From positions 56,061,762-56,125,761 of the forward strand of contig CP136061.1 in the NCBI GenBank assembly GCA_032622095.1: 64,000 nt of DNA. The letters run 5' to 3'. Origin of the DNA: Siphonodentalium dalli (taxonomy: Eukaryota; Mollusca; Scaphopoda; Gadilida; Siphonodentaliidae). The notes below the pieces were generated by a model. That model was not told the origin of the DNA, ran no database searches, and was given only the letters and a program-made list of their open reading frames with translations. A program made the position numbers and the translations under genes. Positions 22,760-33,052 of the stretch are shown piece by piece (position 1 is the first letter of the stretch; each line of letters begins with the position of its first letter).

Positions 22760-23961
22760 ATATGAAATTATGAGGAAATGTCGAACCCGGTAGTATGGAG
22801 CACATAGGACAAGCATCGGTCTGCACCACAAGTAGTGGTCGCAGGAGGTGGGGACGGAACAAGCAAAGCGAACAGCCACGTCCATATCACGAAGGTATCT
22901 GTGGAACATACAATTCAGCAGTGAGATGACAAAAATGTGCATAATTATGAAATAAATATCATGTAAACTAGCCGGTTTATACGGTATTCTCTCTCTTTAT
23001 TTTACAAGAGTAAATCGAAATCGATGTTCTATGTGAAATTTCAGGTAGCAAATTTGAATGGACCGAGTATTTTTAAGTTTAAGGGGTAAATACCAAAGTG
23101 CCTGTATGTTATTATGTTATCAAATATCGATAATTGTTATTCAAACCCATATATTATTTCACGCGTTCTCGCGAAAAGAACAAAAAAACTAGGTTTGCGT
23201 TCAAAACTTCATTATATAAATTAGGCAATGCATTGTGGCAGTCATGTATTCGCCCAATATGCAGCAATGGATTGCCGAAAATAATGGCGCGTATACAAGC
23301 TGCACGTGTAAAAAAAAACCCCAATAATTGGGTGTATTTTTGTCGCATGCTGAGAAATCTAGTATTGTGACATGTTTGATATGAGAAGTTGCGAAAGTAA
23401 ACGAGAATTCAATAAATCGCTTAAATTATAATATGTCAACATGACAAGTATACATGTACATGTGCCACTAGAAAAGTGTTTTTATATATGTTTTCAATTG
23501 TGCCAGTCAGATGGAAGTCACAATGCGCGAGGCAAGAACTGTGACCGTTTTTGAATAGTCTTCAACTTCTCTGTGTGATGAGTGAAATTCAAGAATAAAA
23601 CAAATTACAATTGACACAATTCTGTGTTCAGTAAGTTGCAAACATCATATGTGCCTTTAACTAAAATACGTAATTTTCAAGTGATCTTGGTAGAGTTATC
23701 TCGCATTAATTTATAGATCACAAGTGGCAGGCCGAAATATCCACAAACAATAGAGCGCATATATATGTTTCAAATTAATTGTGTAAAAGATATTACATAT
23801 TAAAGTCACAAGCTGATAAATCAAGAATTGTAATATATACACATATCCATATGCACATACACATACACATACATATACATATGCTTATCAAAATGTTTTA
23901 ATCAATCAAGCAAAAACTGATATTTATAATGGACAGTTCAATGCCCAAAATGAGTTGATAT
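22760..23961 (-). other. 5' portion of the LINE b insertion, no recognised ORF
   Basis: It lies inside the 17-bp duplication and so should be LINE b 5' sequence (untranslated region or a decayed first ORF). No RNA-binding ORF1 domain is recognisable. A CATACA-type microsatellite lies at about 23840-23885. Confidence 0.5.
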
Positions 23962-23978
23962 ATGGGTTTGGTTACTGT

Positions 23979-24424
23979 GATTACTAATAAAAGTGAACAT
24001 AATCCTTTATTTGAACGATCATTTATTGATTACTGCCGGTAGATAAAAGCCAATTGCGTCTGCCTTTCAAGTTTGACATTGCGTGTCGCTATAGTAGTCC
24101 CTCGTGTGACGTCAAATGAGGGTACATTAACTATTCAGACTGTATAATCCACGATGGAACTTTAAATCGGCATAACTTCAGTTACGGGCGGCCTATCACA
24201 AAAACAATTTTCGGCACTGTGCTCACTGGATTAGCGGCGATTGATAACGATAAAAAAAATCTAGACTGGAGTATCCTTTAGATCCTAAGAACTCGTTTGT
24301 GACGTCTCGCAGTCGTCTCGTCGACGAGCTCCAAACAGAAGAACAACAAATGAGGTGCTAGTTTGCGGATATGCGCCGTGATGGTGGGAATTCAATGGGG
24401 CCACCGTATATATACACCACCATT
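23979..24424. other. tail of fold-back element G and unassigned sequence
   Basis: 23979-24005 continues the interrupted fold-back arm. The rest shows no gene and no clear repeat end. Confidence 0.45.
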
Positions 24425-24630
24425 TATTTGATACATTGCTTGAAAAATGTACAACCATTACTCGACAACGACAATTTGTATTTTCGCATTCCGGCTAATC
24501 TGCCACCAGTACCATTAGTTCGTACTCGACAGACTTTCAAATAATGCAAATCTGGTTACCCTATTCTACGACTCAAGAGACTATAGAAACAAACAACCAC
24601 ATTTGAGTTCAGTATCCCTTTAAATGGCAT
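24425..24630 (-). mobile_element. partial TTAA-type MITE (family H)
   Basis: On the minus strand this matches 52450-52665, including TCGACAACGACAATTTGTAT and GACAGACTTTCAAATAATG read from plus. Its right end is CAGTATCCCT then TTAA (24620-24623), the same terminus as the family H element at 52453. The other end is not found. Confidence 0.7.
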
Positions 24631-24734
24631 AATCTATATAATGAAACAAAAAACAAATAAGCGAGGTCAGGTCTGCAGTAAAAGTTCACATATACAAAGT
24701 TGGTTAATTACTCAATTTGATTAAACACCCCTAA

Positions 24735-25115
24735 ATTACTATTTCTTTGGCTTCGGGGATAAACAATATTTGATTCGAGTCGAGGAACCTACCTGTCAAA
24801 GCTCAGAGTGATCGGATATCGATTTTTGAATTTTGTTATTTCAATTGTTTGTGGCCCAGAAACACGCCGTCAAAAGGATGGTCTCGGTCAAAATTGCGGA
24901 TGAAGATGGATAACTCTAAGAACAAGTGGTAAGACGGCCAAATTTCGTGAATACTCGAGTGATAATACGACCATATTTCGTTGAACAAAATGTTGATAAA
25001 TAACACGTTTTGGGAAATTTTATACCATAGCTGACAGTGTTTAGCATTATTTTGTTGTAATTAATCGATTCTGATACTTAAAGCGTATTTTGAAGAAATG
25101 TTGTTGTTGTTGTTG
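24735..25115 (+). repeat. dispersed repeat family D, copy 2
   Basis: Same orientation as 3100-3480, with TCAAAGCTCAGAGTGATC, GATGAAGATGGATAACTC and GAACAAAATGTTGATAAAT. It ends in a short TTG repeat (about 25098-25115). Confidence 0.7.
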
Positions 25116-27167
25116 TATCTTGATGCTATGGGGACCCTCTGATCGGAATTGGTACCTTTAACAGAAACATTCAATCGTCTCAGAATGTTCTCTCCTTGGA
25201 ATTATAGCAGCCATGTATACACTGCGACATGAAACAATGCAAGCATCGAACAATCTTTAATGAGTCCGTATATATTTCCACTATACCCATCGCGTGCTAT
25301 GAAAATCTTGTATAGCCACACTGTCGAATGTGTACATGTACCGAACTATGCGACCGGCGTTTATATTCTGCAAATGCAGTCGTCATATACACCCTCGTGT
25401 ATGTGGTATCGCCAAACCAGACTGATTGGGAAAGTCAATTTCACGTAATATGATATGGGAATATGTTTGTTTATCATCGTAAAACAGACAACGAACAACG
25501 TATGTGTACATCCACACGAAGCAAGAGTATATTTATCCACCCGCTGTCAGTCAGTTCTCCCAGATCAAACCATGTTTTGCGAATTTTTTCAATACTGGTT
25601 TTGCTTTTGCTCACTCAAATTTTCGAGAACATCCATCTACTAGTATAGTTCCTGGCATTCCACGCTGCCAAAGCAAATGCCGGCATATAGCTGAATCGGT
25701 CAATGAAGCATAGGATTGAACAGATTAAAAAAAAATCAGTGCCATTCTCAATATGCGCCCGATATGGAGGGACCGCTGTCGGTCCAGATAGATGTCAAAG
25801 TCGCAGACCAAGATGTCACTAAAAGCGGATCTTCTGTGCAGTAAATATGCGTAGCACTTAAGGAGTTCTGATGAGTTTTCGCGTGTTTTTATGTGTATCT
25901 GAGACTGGTCAATTGGACTGCGAATGTCATCTGAAATATGAATCCATAACATGTTCGCAATATTGTGTATATCTATTATAAATGGATTTAATTGAAATTA
26001 ATTGAACATCCACCTCAGCATTCAAACTTTCGATTTCAAAAAGGTGAATGAATGATAACATGATGCATTGATCACACGCACGTGGATGCTGTCGTTCGTA
26101 TGCAGCTAACCGGATATTCGTTTAGTATTAACATACATGTACTTGGGGTTTTTATATAGACCACACATGCAGGACAAAACGCTACGAAATATCTATGATT
26201 TGTTCTAATTTTGTTAATTTACAGACTTCATTACTCGTTCCCAATCGAGTAGACCGTTAGTCCGTTACACGACAATGAAACCGAATCATTTTATCGAATA
26301 TACAGCTATCGTATAGCTGCAATTTATACGATGTCTGGATTTTTCAAGAGTCATCAAATTATATTGTGACGATTATATTTTAACCCTAAACATCCATACA
26401 CATATTATCACAATGTATTATGTCTGGATGTCGATGGGCCAGTCACCTCTTTATTGTGTCTATATAACACATGTGGTCAGCACGGGCTTGCCAAGCTACA
26501 ACATCACGTATAAACAAAATCAGACTCAGAATTTATTTTCCAATCCCCGCATTTGTTCGGTATGACACATTATAAATATTGATACACAATGCATACATGT
26601 ACATACATATATAATCGTGGCACATGCAAACAATATAGATCAGAAATCGTGTATACGTGCACATGGGGTGGGATTGGGTTTGTTGTGGTGGTGTATAGTA
26701 TGTGTACATGTGGCTTTTCCCTCGTATATTTCGCTGTATGGACGCACGTGTATGCTGTTGGGTGTCAGGCTGGGGTATTCGTTCGTAATTGCGAGTTGGT
26801 TGGTGTGGTTTTGGTGCATGTGGGTGTAGTGGCTGACATTCGGATATGAGTGGTGTAACGTATACACAATGCGCTTGCCAATACACCATTGAAAGTAATG
26901 ACACAAAGCAATTGACAGTTACATGTAGAACCCAGAATCGTCCTTTGGTTATCGATTTACCCGATTTACCCGGTGGGTATATACATACTATATATACTAT
27001 ATATACAACATACTTACTGCACTTAAGTAATATACACTTCACTGTGAAACACGTTTATACTTCCATGATAGTTATATGCACATGTAAATTACACTATAGT
27101 TTATAACTTTTTAAATTTGTGTGGTAAGCTCCATGACTGTGCTCAATCAATTAATAACTTATTTCAG
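25116..27167. other. unassigned sequence upstream of the FEM-1-like exon
   Basis: Several frames of 60-169 residues occur, the longest on minus at 26533-27042. Their composition is driven by AC/GT- and TATA-rich sequence, and I recognise no domain. CATACTATATATACTATATA near 26985-27010 is low complexity. An intron or upstream region of the FEM-1-like gene is possible, but I see no promoter I can defend. Confidence 0.4.
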
Positions 27168-27555
27168 ATTGGATATGGACGCCAAAGAAAGTTTGGACAA
27201 CCAGTTCCACCAATGTTTAACGATGATTGACCAACATCAAATTACAAATTTCATGCAAACGATGGATGCGATGTCGAGGGCGGAACGGGAGAAAATTGCG
27301 AGCCTGTCAGATTCTGATGATATATATACAAGGAATACGTTACTGACTGCAGCATGTACCCACATGGCACTCGATGGAGCGCTTGTGATAAACTACCTTT
27401 TGGAGGAGTGTGGGGCAGACCCTAATCAGGAATGCAAATTTTCATCACCCCTTACATTGGTAATATTGATCGCGGGACACAGCGATGTTGTGGAAAAAAT
27501 GGTTTCGCATGGCGCTGCCATGAACCACACGGTATTGGACCTTAGAAATTCTTAA
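27168..27555 (+). pseudogene. fem1-like: FEM-1-like ankyrin protein, N-terminal exon
   Basis: A plausible splice acceptor (AACTTATTTCAG) ends at 27167, and the first ATG is at 27175. About 126 codons follow. After an N-terminal helical region (MDAKESLDNQFHQCLTM), two ankyrin-like repeats read NTLLTAACTHM...VINYLLEECGADPNQE and SPLTLVILIAGHSDVVEKMV. The piece ends SHGAAMNHTVLDLRNS, then stops. In FEM-1 proteins, the substrate receptors of CUL2 ubiquitin ligases, the same point continues into NSTPLR, so the sequence breaks in mid-domain. A GT after ACG at 27532 could be a splice donor instead. The best continuation of the protein lies 18.6 kb downstream (46164). Assignment to FEM-1 rests mostly on that second piece. 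Otherwise it is a generic ankyrin fragment. Confidence 0.65.
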
Positions 27556-27585
27556 TCAACAAATGAATATTAACTTTTTTTTTAA

Positions 27586-27760
27586 ACTATAGCTGTGGTA
27601 CCCGGCGTTGCTCGGGTAAAGAAGATTGGAAACAAACAGTTTCTAAAAACTTCTTTGTACGCCACATTGGTAGTAATTCCCTTCGGCTGCATGGATGAAA
27701 AGGTTTTGTGACGATCCAACCCTCGAGCTCACAACGAAGAGCTGGTCGCGGGGAAACACG
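27586..27760 (-). mobile_element. Helitron 3' end with helicase C-terminus remnant
   Basis: On minus, 27759 onward reads VFPRDQLFVVSSRVGSSQN, matching the last conserved motif of Helitron/PIF1-type helicases (usually HGQLYVALSRV). After a +1 shift comes TNVAYKEVFRN (about 27672-27638), matching the typical NVVYKEVL end. About 20 bases beyond that is a hairpin ACCCG/CGGGT (27600-27604 with 27613-27617), then ACCACAGCTATAGT where CTRR is expected. The CTAT variant is imperfect. The upstream helicase and the Rep domain are absent, so this is a short broken 3' remnant of an autonomous Helitron. Confidence 0.8.
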
Positions 27761-28056
27761 GCGATATTAAATTAAGTACAGCGATCTTGAGGATTGATAG
27801 TAATTGCTGTTGATCTATTCCGGATTGTATCAATAAAGAACGTTGACTGTTGATCTAGTCCTGATATGGTATGGTCAAAGAGCGTTCAATGCTATATGTG
27901 TGCGGTGCGGTCTGTGTAAACTAACGATAAAGCTTAAGTGTTACTGTTGATCTATTCCTGATATGGCATGAATAAAGAGCGTTGTGCTCTCTTGTGTGCA
28001 GCAACTTGTTAACAATATTCCGTATGGAGTCTCAGCTGGTCTTTCTAAGACATCTG
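27761..28056. repeat. diverged short repeats around TGTTGATCTATTCC
   Basis: TGTTGATCTATTCC-like and AATAAAGAGCGTTG-like motifs recur at about 27808, 27848 and 27945. They may be non-coding Helitron sequence or a separate repeat. No coding is seen. Confidence 0.5.
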
Positions 28057-28369
28057 GGGTGCTATTCACCGGCTGGGTTTATAATATAGTCCAGGGCCCT
28101 GTTTCATGAAAGCAACTTATGACATAGTTGGGACTTAAGATGGTCATAAGTTCAAACTTCAGTCATAAGTGCGTTTCACGAACAATGTCTTAACTCAAGA
28201 TGGTCTTAACTTTGGTTTTAACTTTAAGACTGCTGTGAGGTGTCATAAGATAATCTTAAAGTTAAGACCCACGTGATAAGTGGCATATCGATCACAAGTA
28301 TGGCGGCCTATGTTTTTTGCAATTACGGAGATTATGTACATTGTCTGGATGGACAATTCGTCGCCTGGT

Positions 28370-29110
28370 ATACAGGGTCGTGGCTACATAGTGAGAGGGG
28401 GTGTTCGCCTCGAAATGTCCAACTACACCCCCTTGAACAACACAAAATTATCTTTGGGTTTAAATATTCCAACTGGTACCTCAAACTTTCCAAAACGAAA
28501 GTTTGGAGAGTGCAAACCCCCCTCACCGCATAACCATAGGGTTAGTTTGGTAAAAACAATTCAGAGCACATGCTTATCATCAGGGACCTGGCGAATGGGG
28601 TTTGTGTGCTGTCTACCCCCCCCCCCCCCCACAAACACACACTTTGGTCAAAAATATATTTTTTAGAATTTAGAATTTATTTATTTATTATAGTGACATT
28701 ATGCATATAAATATAACATCCGGCCAATAGGGCCTATAAGTCACTTTGAATACGATTAATAATTAATTATTTGTGCACATGTGTGTTTAGCAATTTAGCG
28801 ATTGACAATGTCGTGCTTGACAACAACATTAATCGTACACTATATATACATGTAGGTTTCAATTGTTTGAATTTCTAACTAGTAAAGGAATGTGTTGTTT
28901 TAGACAAACAGCAGCAACCGAAAATCACCAACTTTAGGGGCGTCAGGTTAGAAATTTCGAACTGTTGGAATATTTGAGCTACCAATTGGAAAGTTTAAAT
29001 CCAACGGGTGGGGTGGACATGGCATTTCACGAACATAGAAGTTTGGCCCGGTTCAACCAAGGGGCAGGTGCAGTTGGAAATTTCACGATGTACCCCCCGC
29101 CCCACAGAGA
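28370..29110 (+). repeat. family F fragments inside the 2.45-kb element
   Basis: 28370-28500 and 28940-29110 carry GTCCAACTACACCCCCTTG, GTTGGAAATTTCACG and related family F blocks. The 86- and 128-residue frames here are by-products of the repeat. Confidence 0.55.
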
Positions 29111-29150
29111 CCAACTAGCCACCCCCAGCCTCGTCGAATGTAGGATATAG

Positions 29151-29393
29151 TCAATTATCAGCTGTATATGTGACATATAGATAATATATATTATAAAATT
29201 GTATTACCCACGAATTAAACTTTTGAGAAGAATTATGGCCTAGCTCAAAGCTCACAATCTCCTCTATGTTATTCCATATGGGTGCGGGGAGATGGGGTAA
29301 AATGAGATCAATGAATGTATTGATTATTTCCTTTTTCCAAATTTCCGTCGGCTGTTTACAAAGCAGATATGTCATATCGGAAAGGTAACACAA
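29151..29393 (-). other. 80-residue open frame, unknown
   Basis: Sequence such as TEIWKKEIINTFIDLILPHL is amphipathic, and the frame stays open a little further upstream (KTYFDKERLCYLSDM). It might be the very end of a degraded retroposon protein. I recognise no family and give it low weight. Confidence 0.25.
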
Positions 29394-31892
29394 ACGCTCT
29401 TTATCAAAATATGTTTTCGAAATAGTGACAATTTTCTATAGAGAATATTATTTATTGAGTTTATGCCCACGCCCATATATCGTGATTTTCAAGGCTGTCC
29501 ACATTGTTGTCATGTTTTTGTTTTTTGCAGGGGTGGGATGACCGTTGTACAGCATACTGTGTATATGATATACACACCCGTAGCGACGACACCCCTTAAT
29601 ACGAGTGTGCTAATGAAAACGTAGTTATATATATTTATTATATACTTTCCCGTGAATTATAAGAGTTTAGCAGTGCATGAGACATAAGTGATATCCCACT
29701 CGTGGAAATTCAATGTTTTGTCATCACTCATGAGATATAACTCATATCCACTGAAAAAGTGTGGATATCCTCTATATATACATGGTATGACAATCGCATA
29801 AAACATCTGCATACAAATAATAAAAAGTTACTCCAACAAATATTTTTCATTTCCCTTTGAATCGAAAAATGACCTATGTGTGCCCTGATGACATCGCCGA
29901 TTTATTTTGATTATTGCTACACGTAGAGAGCGGTGGTCGATAATACACGAGTTATGTCGGCTCACACACAAAAAATCGCCGTCTGAACATTGTTCTCAGT
30001 GAATTAACTCGGCGTGAATGCATGGTCGCAGTCATGCATCGATCCATATAATTGTATTGTCTTATTTCTGACTCCGCCACTCGCCAGTAAACGCAAAGCT
30101 CGTCATTTTAAGAGCCTGCGATGTACTCATGTTCGAATTCACATCGTGGAACTCATACAAGTCTAAGATCCATATATGCGAATATAAGGCCACTGACTAT
30201 AGACTCTACGATACATGCGCTGATTCGCCCACCCCACCCCTGTCGCTATCCAGCATCCCTGTCACACAATAATGTCCAACTCGGACTCGGCACTTTCGCG
30301 ATAACCTCTCAATGCCGTACATAAAGATTGTACAAACCCACATTTTTTTGTTCCGGGCTGTAGAAAGTTGTCGATAACCAGTCTAAAAGCGCGCGAACTT
30401 AAATTACTACTTAAGTATGACTTAATCTTGTTTTGTGAAACGCGTTCTTGAAACGGAAAAGTTACATCATAAGATCCACCTTAATTCTTAGATTAGTCCA
30501 TCTTAAGATAATCTTATGACCTTGCTTCATGAAACAGGCCCCGGGTAGTTTTACGAGGCGACGCTCAATGCGAAGCTGTCGGTGGACATATCGATGGGAA
30601 GAGATCGCCGCGCCATATAGGATTATCCAATCAAGGTGATTGGCGTCAATCATAGATTGACCACCGGTCACATAAACATGCTGCGTGTAACAGTAGACAT
30701 TTGTACACATTTCAACAATGAGCAACCGAGGAAAAGGACGTGGGGCAAAATATACCACCGACGACATGAGGGGGGTCTACAAAAAAAATCCGTATATAGG
30801 GCCGGGGTGGGTGGGTGGTCCAGAGGCCGAAACAATCGTGCTTGTAATATTTTTCCAAAATGGTTTTTTTTTCAAACAATTTACAAGTACTGACCATGTA
30901 ATGTTGTTTGTAAGCATGTTAGTATCATGTTGGTTGGCATATGGCTATATAGACAGCTATAGTGACTATTTAGCCTCATATTTAGCAACATTCTGGATTT
31001 CACAGGATCCCGTCCCACTTCTCAGTGGAAAACCGTAATTTAGTGAAAAAAAATTAATGTATTACCCAGTTGTATTACCCGAATAAAAGTAATAAAATTA
31101 AAAAAAATGTATCACAAATACTACATGAACATGGTGAATACTCAATGATGACTTGATATCCCTGGCCCGATTGTTGCATAATGTGAAATTGAAAAGGGTA
31201 TCTCATAAATTTCTAATGTCTGAAATACTGTAATTCATTCCTTCTGGTTACTTCTCATCTTTTTAATGATTGCAAGTAATGTTAATTTGCAGCACTTATC
31301 CAAATAAAACTGAAATGGTTATGATGAATGGCCGTTACTGTTTATTGTTCAGACAATCCCAACTGAAGGTGACGCTATTCTTCTTGAATTTACGAACTTC
31401 ATCTTGAAGCTTAAATACTGCATGCTCAACAAGACTAAACTACATGTACAATACTAATTGTATACTGTTATCGCTTACAAATAGATGAACTGAAATAATG
31501 TGATGCATTCAGATGCTTTGAGAAATGACGTTCTTCAATGTCTTCAAAGTTCAAACTAAAATCAAGAATATAATCTGACTGCAGACTCTAGTGCACAAAT
31601 ATACATACAAATGGTTGAGTTATAATAATGCAAAATGTGTTTGCGGATGGAACCAAGTTGGTAACTCTAGTATGCATCGACAGGCAAAACCTGTGATATG
31701 CAGTAATATTTGCATACATCCTCCCCGTATCAATCAGGTCTATCACCACACCAAACCACTTCAAAATTCGACAACCGACACTTCAACTTATATGGCAAAA
31801 AACTTTGTACGGATTGAATTTCATAAACAGGGCCCATGGATAACTCTGGTAGGCATTGATACTCACAATCCGTGATATTATGCATATTATGC

Positions 31893-32722
31893 ACAATAAT
31901 AAAGCATTGTGTAGGTACACTGTATGTCACAAATTGCCATAGACCGCATTATGGTCTGGAAAACAATTACACATATAGGGCCCAAAAAGTTTTTTCCGAC
32001 CCCGAGGGACCCACCACCCCATTTGTGCAAATTTGTTCCTCCAAATGTTAGGGACCCACCCCCTTTCTCATGTTTTTATCAAAATTTCAGAGTTTTTTAG
32101 CCGTTCTTCAATAACTGTGTTAACTGCCTTTCAATCCCATTACACTATCCTCTTTTGGTGCAAAATGTGTAAAATTAAGACTAAAGCAATAACATCCTTA
32201 ATCGGTAAAGCAAAGGTCAGAAAAACGAAAAATAAACTGTATTTCCAGGTGTTTCCCCGTGTTTCCAGTATCTAACAACAATAATAAAGCATTGTGTAGG
32301 TACACTGTATGTCACAAATTGCCATAGACCGCATTATGGTCTGGAAAACAATTACACATATAGGGCCCAAAAAGTTTTTTCCGACCCCGAGGGACCCACC
32401 ACCCCATTTGTGCAAATTTGTTCCTCCAAATGTTAGGGACCCACCCCCTTTCTCATGTTTTTATCAAAATTTCAGAGTTTTTTTAGCCGTTCTTCAATAA
32501 CTGTTAACTGCCTTTCAATCCCATTACACTATCCTCTTTTGGTGCAAAATGTGTAAAATTAAGACTAAAGCAATAACATCCTTAATCGGTAAAGCAAAGG
32601 TCAGAAAAACGAAAAATAAACTGTATTTCCAGGTGTTTCCCCGTGTTTCCAGTATCTAACAACAATAATAAAGCATTGTGTAGGTACACTGTATGTCACA
32701 AATTGCCATAGACCGCATTATA
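31893..32722 (+). repeat. ~385-bp tandem duplication (2.2 copies) at the palindrome centre
   Basis: A unit starting ACAATAATAAAGCATTG occurs at 31893, 32278 and 32662, with spacings 385 and 384. The first two copies are nearly identical; the third stops at 32722. Each unit has a CCGACCCCGAGGGACCCACC block. It fills most of the spacer between the two arms of the inverted duplication. Confidence 0.92.
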
Positions 32723-33052
32723 GCCTTAATATATCGAGCGTGTTAGTCTGACAGAGAACACTGGCCAGTGTAAATAGTGGTAAACAGGTCAGGGGTTCTA
32801 CAATTATTTATGCATGATCAAAGAACTCTTTAGTCTTATTCACCGGGGTGGGTGAGGAGGGGAATTGTTTTGATTAGGTATAATACACATAGATATATGG
32901 TTATTATACCCCCGATATTAGTCGGCGGGTATATAGTTGACGTCTCGAGCCGTCCGTGTGTCCGTCCGTACAAACATTTTGCATCATAACTCAAGAGTCG
33001 GTTTTCATATTTTGATGCTCTATGACATGTGACGGACCAGAAATGGGGAACG
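32723..33052 (+). repeat. spacer sequence and family B-type 5' end
   Basis: From about 32903, TTATACCCCCGATATTAGTC and CGGGTATATAG form the family B terminal palindrome, followed by CCGTCCGTGTGTCCGTCCGT. The element runs into the right arm (to about 33370). In the left arm the matching element lacks this 5' end because the tandem duplication lies there. Confidence 0.7.

Larger units (their letters stand above)
19160..23978 (-). mobile_element. ~4.8-kb LINE insertion (LINE b) with 17-bp target-site duplication
   Basis: The insertion spans 19177-23961. It is flanked by a 17-bp direct repeat, ATGGGTTTGGTTATTGT at 19160-19176 and the same with one mismatch at 23962-23978, and it splits fold-back element G. 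Read on minus, it carries a non-coding or uncharacterised 5' part (23961-22760), an N-terminal frame (22755-22396), an endonuclease domain (22390-21611), a linker and RT fingers (21666-20668), an RT thumb (20463-20044) and a C-terminal CCHC-like end (19745-19491). The ORF has frameshifts and stops, and the RT palm has been deleted. The length is consistent with a nearly full-length element. Confidence 0.85.
28096..30540. mobile_element. ~2.45-kb DNA element with short terminal inverted repeats
   Basis: The left end reads GCCCTGTTTCATGAAAGCAA; the right end is its near reverse complement, TTGCTTCATGAAACAGGCC. Subterminal TCTTAAG/CTTAAGA-type motifs occur near both ends. The flanks CCAGG (28091-28095) and CCGGG (30541-30545) fit a 5-bp target-site duplication with one change. 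The empty site in the right arm of the duplication (about 36410) has a single CCAGG on minus. No transposase is recognised inside. The interior contains family F sequence, C15 (28616-28630) and a probable retroposon tail (about 28665-28700). Confidence 0.8.
28057..31890 (+). repeat. left arm of a large inverted duplication (interrupted)
   Basis: 28057-28095 plus 30541-31888 is the reverse complement of 33053-33509 plus 35697-36452. In a ~200-bp stretch compared by eye (30545-30745) I count about four mismatches, so roughly 98% identity. This arm carries an extra element at 28096-30540 and an extra ~190 bp at about 31046-31232, both absent from the right arm. Frames within it (e.g. 30636-30893) have counterparts in the other arm and look non-coding. 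Confidence 0.9.

Noticed and set aside
26533-27042. 169-residue minus-strand open frame
   Set aside because: It is rich in Tyr, Ile, Cys and His from alternating AC/GT- and TATA-rich sequence, has competing frames on the other strand and shows no recognisable domain.
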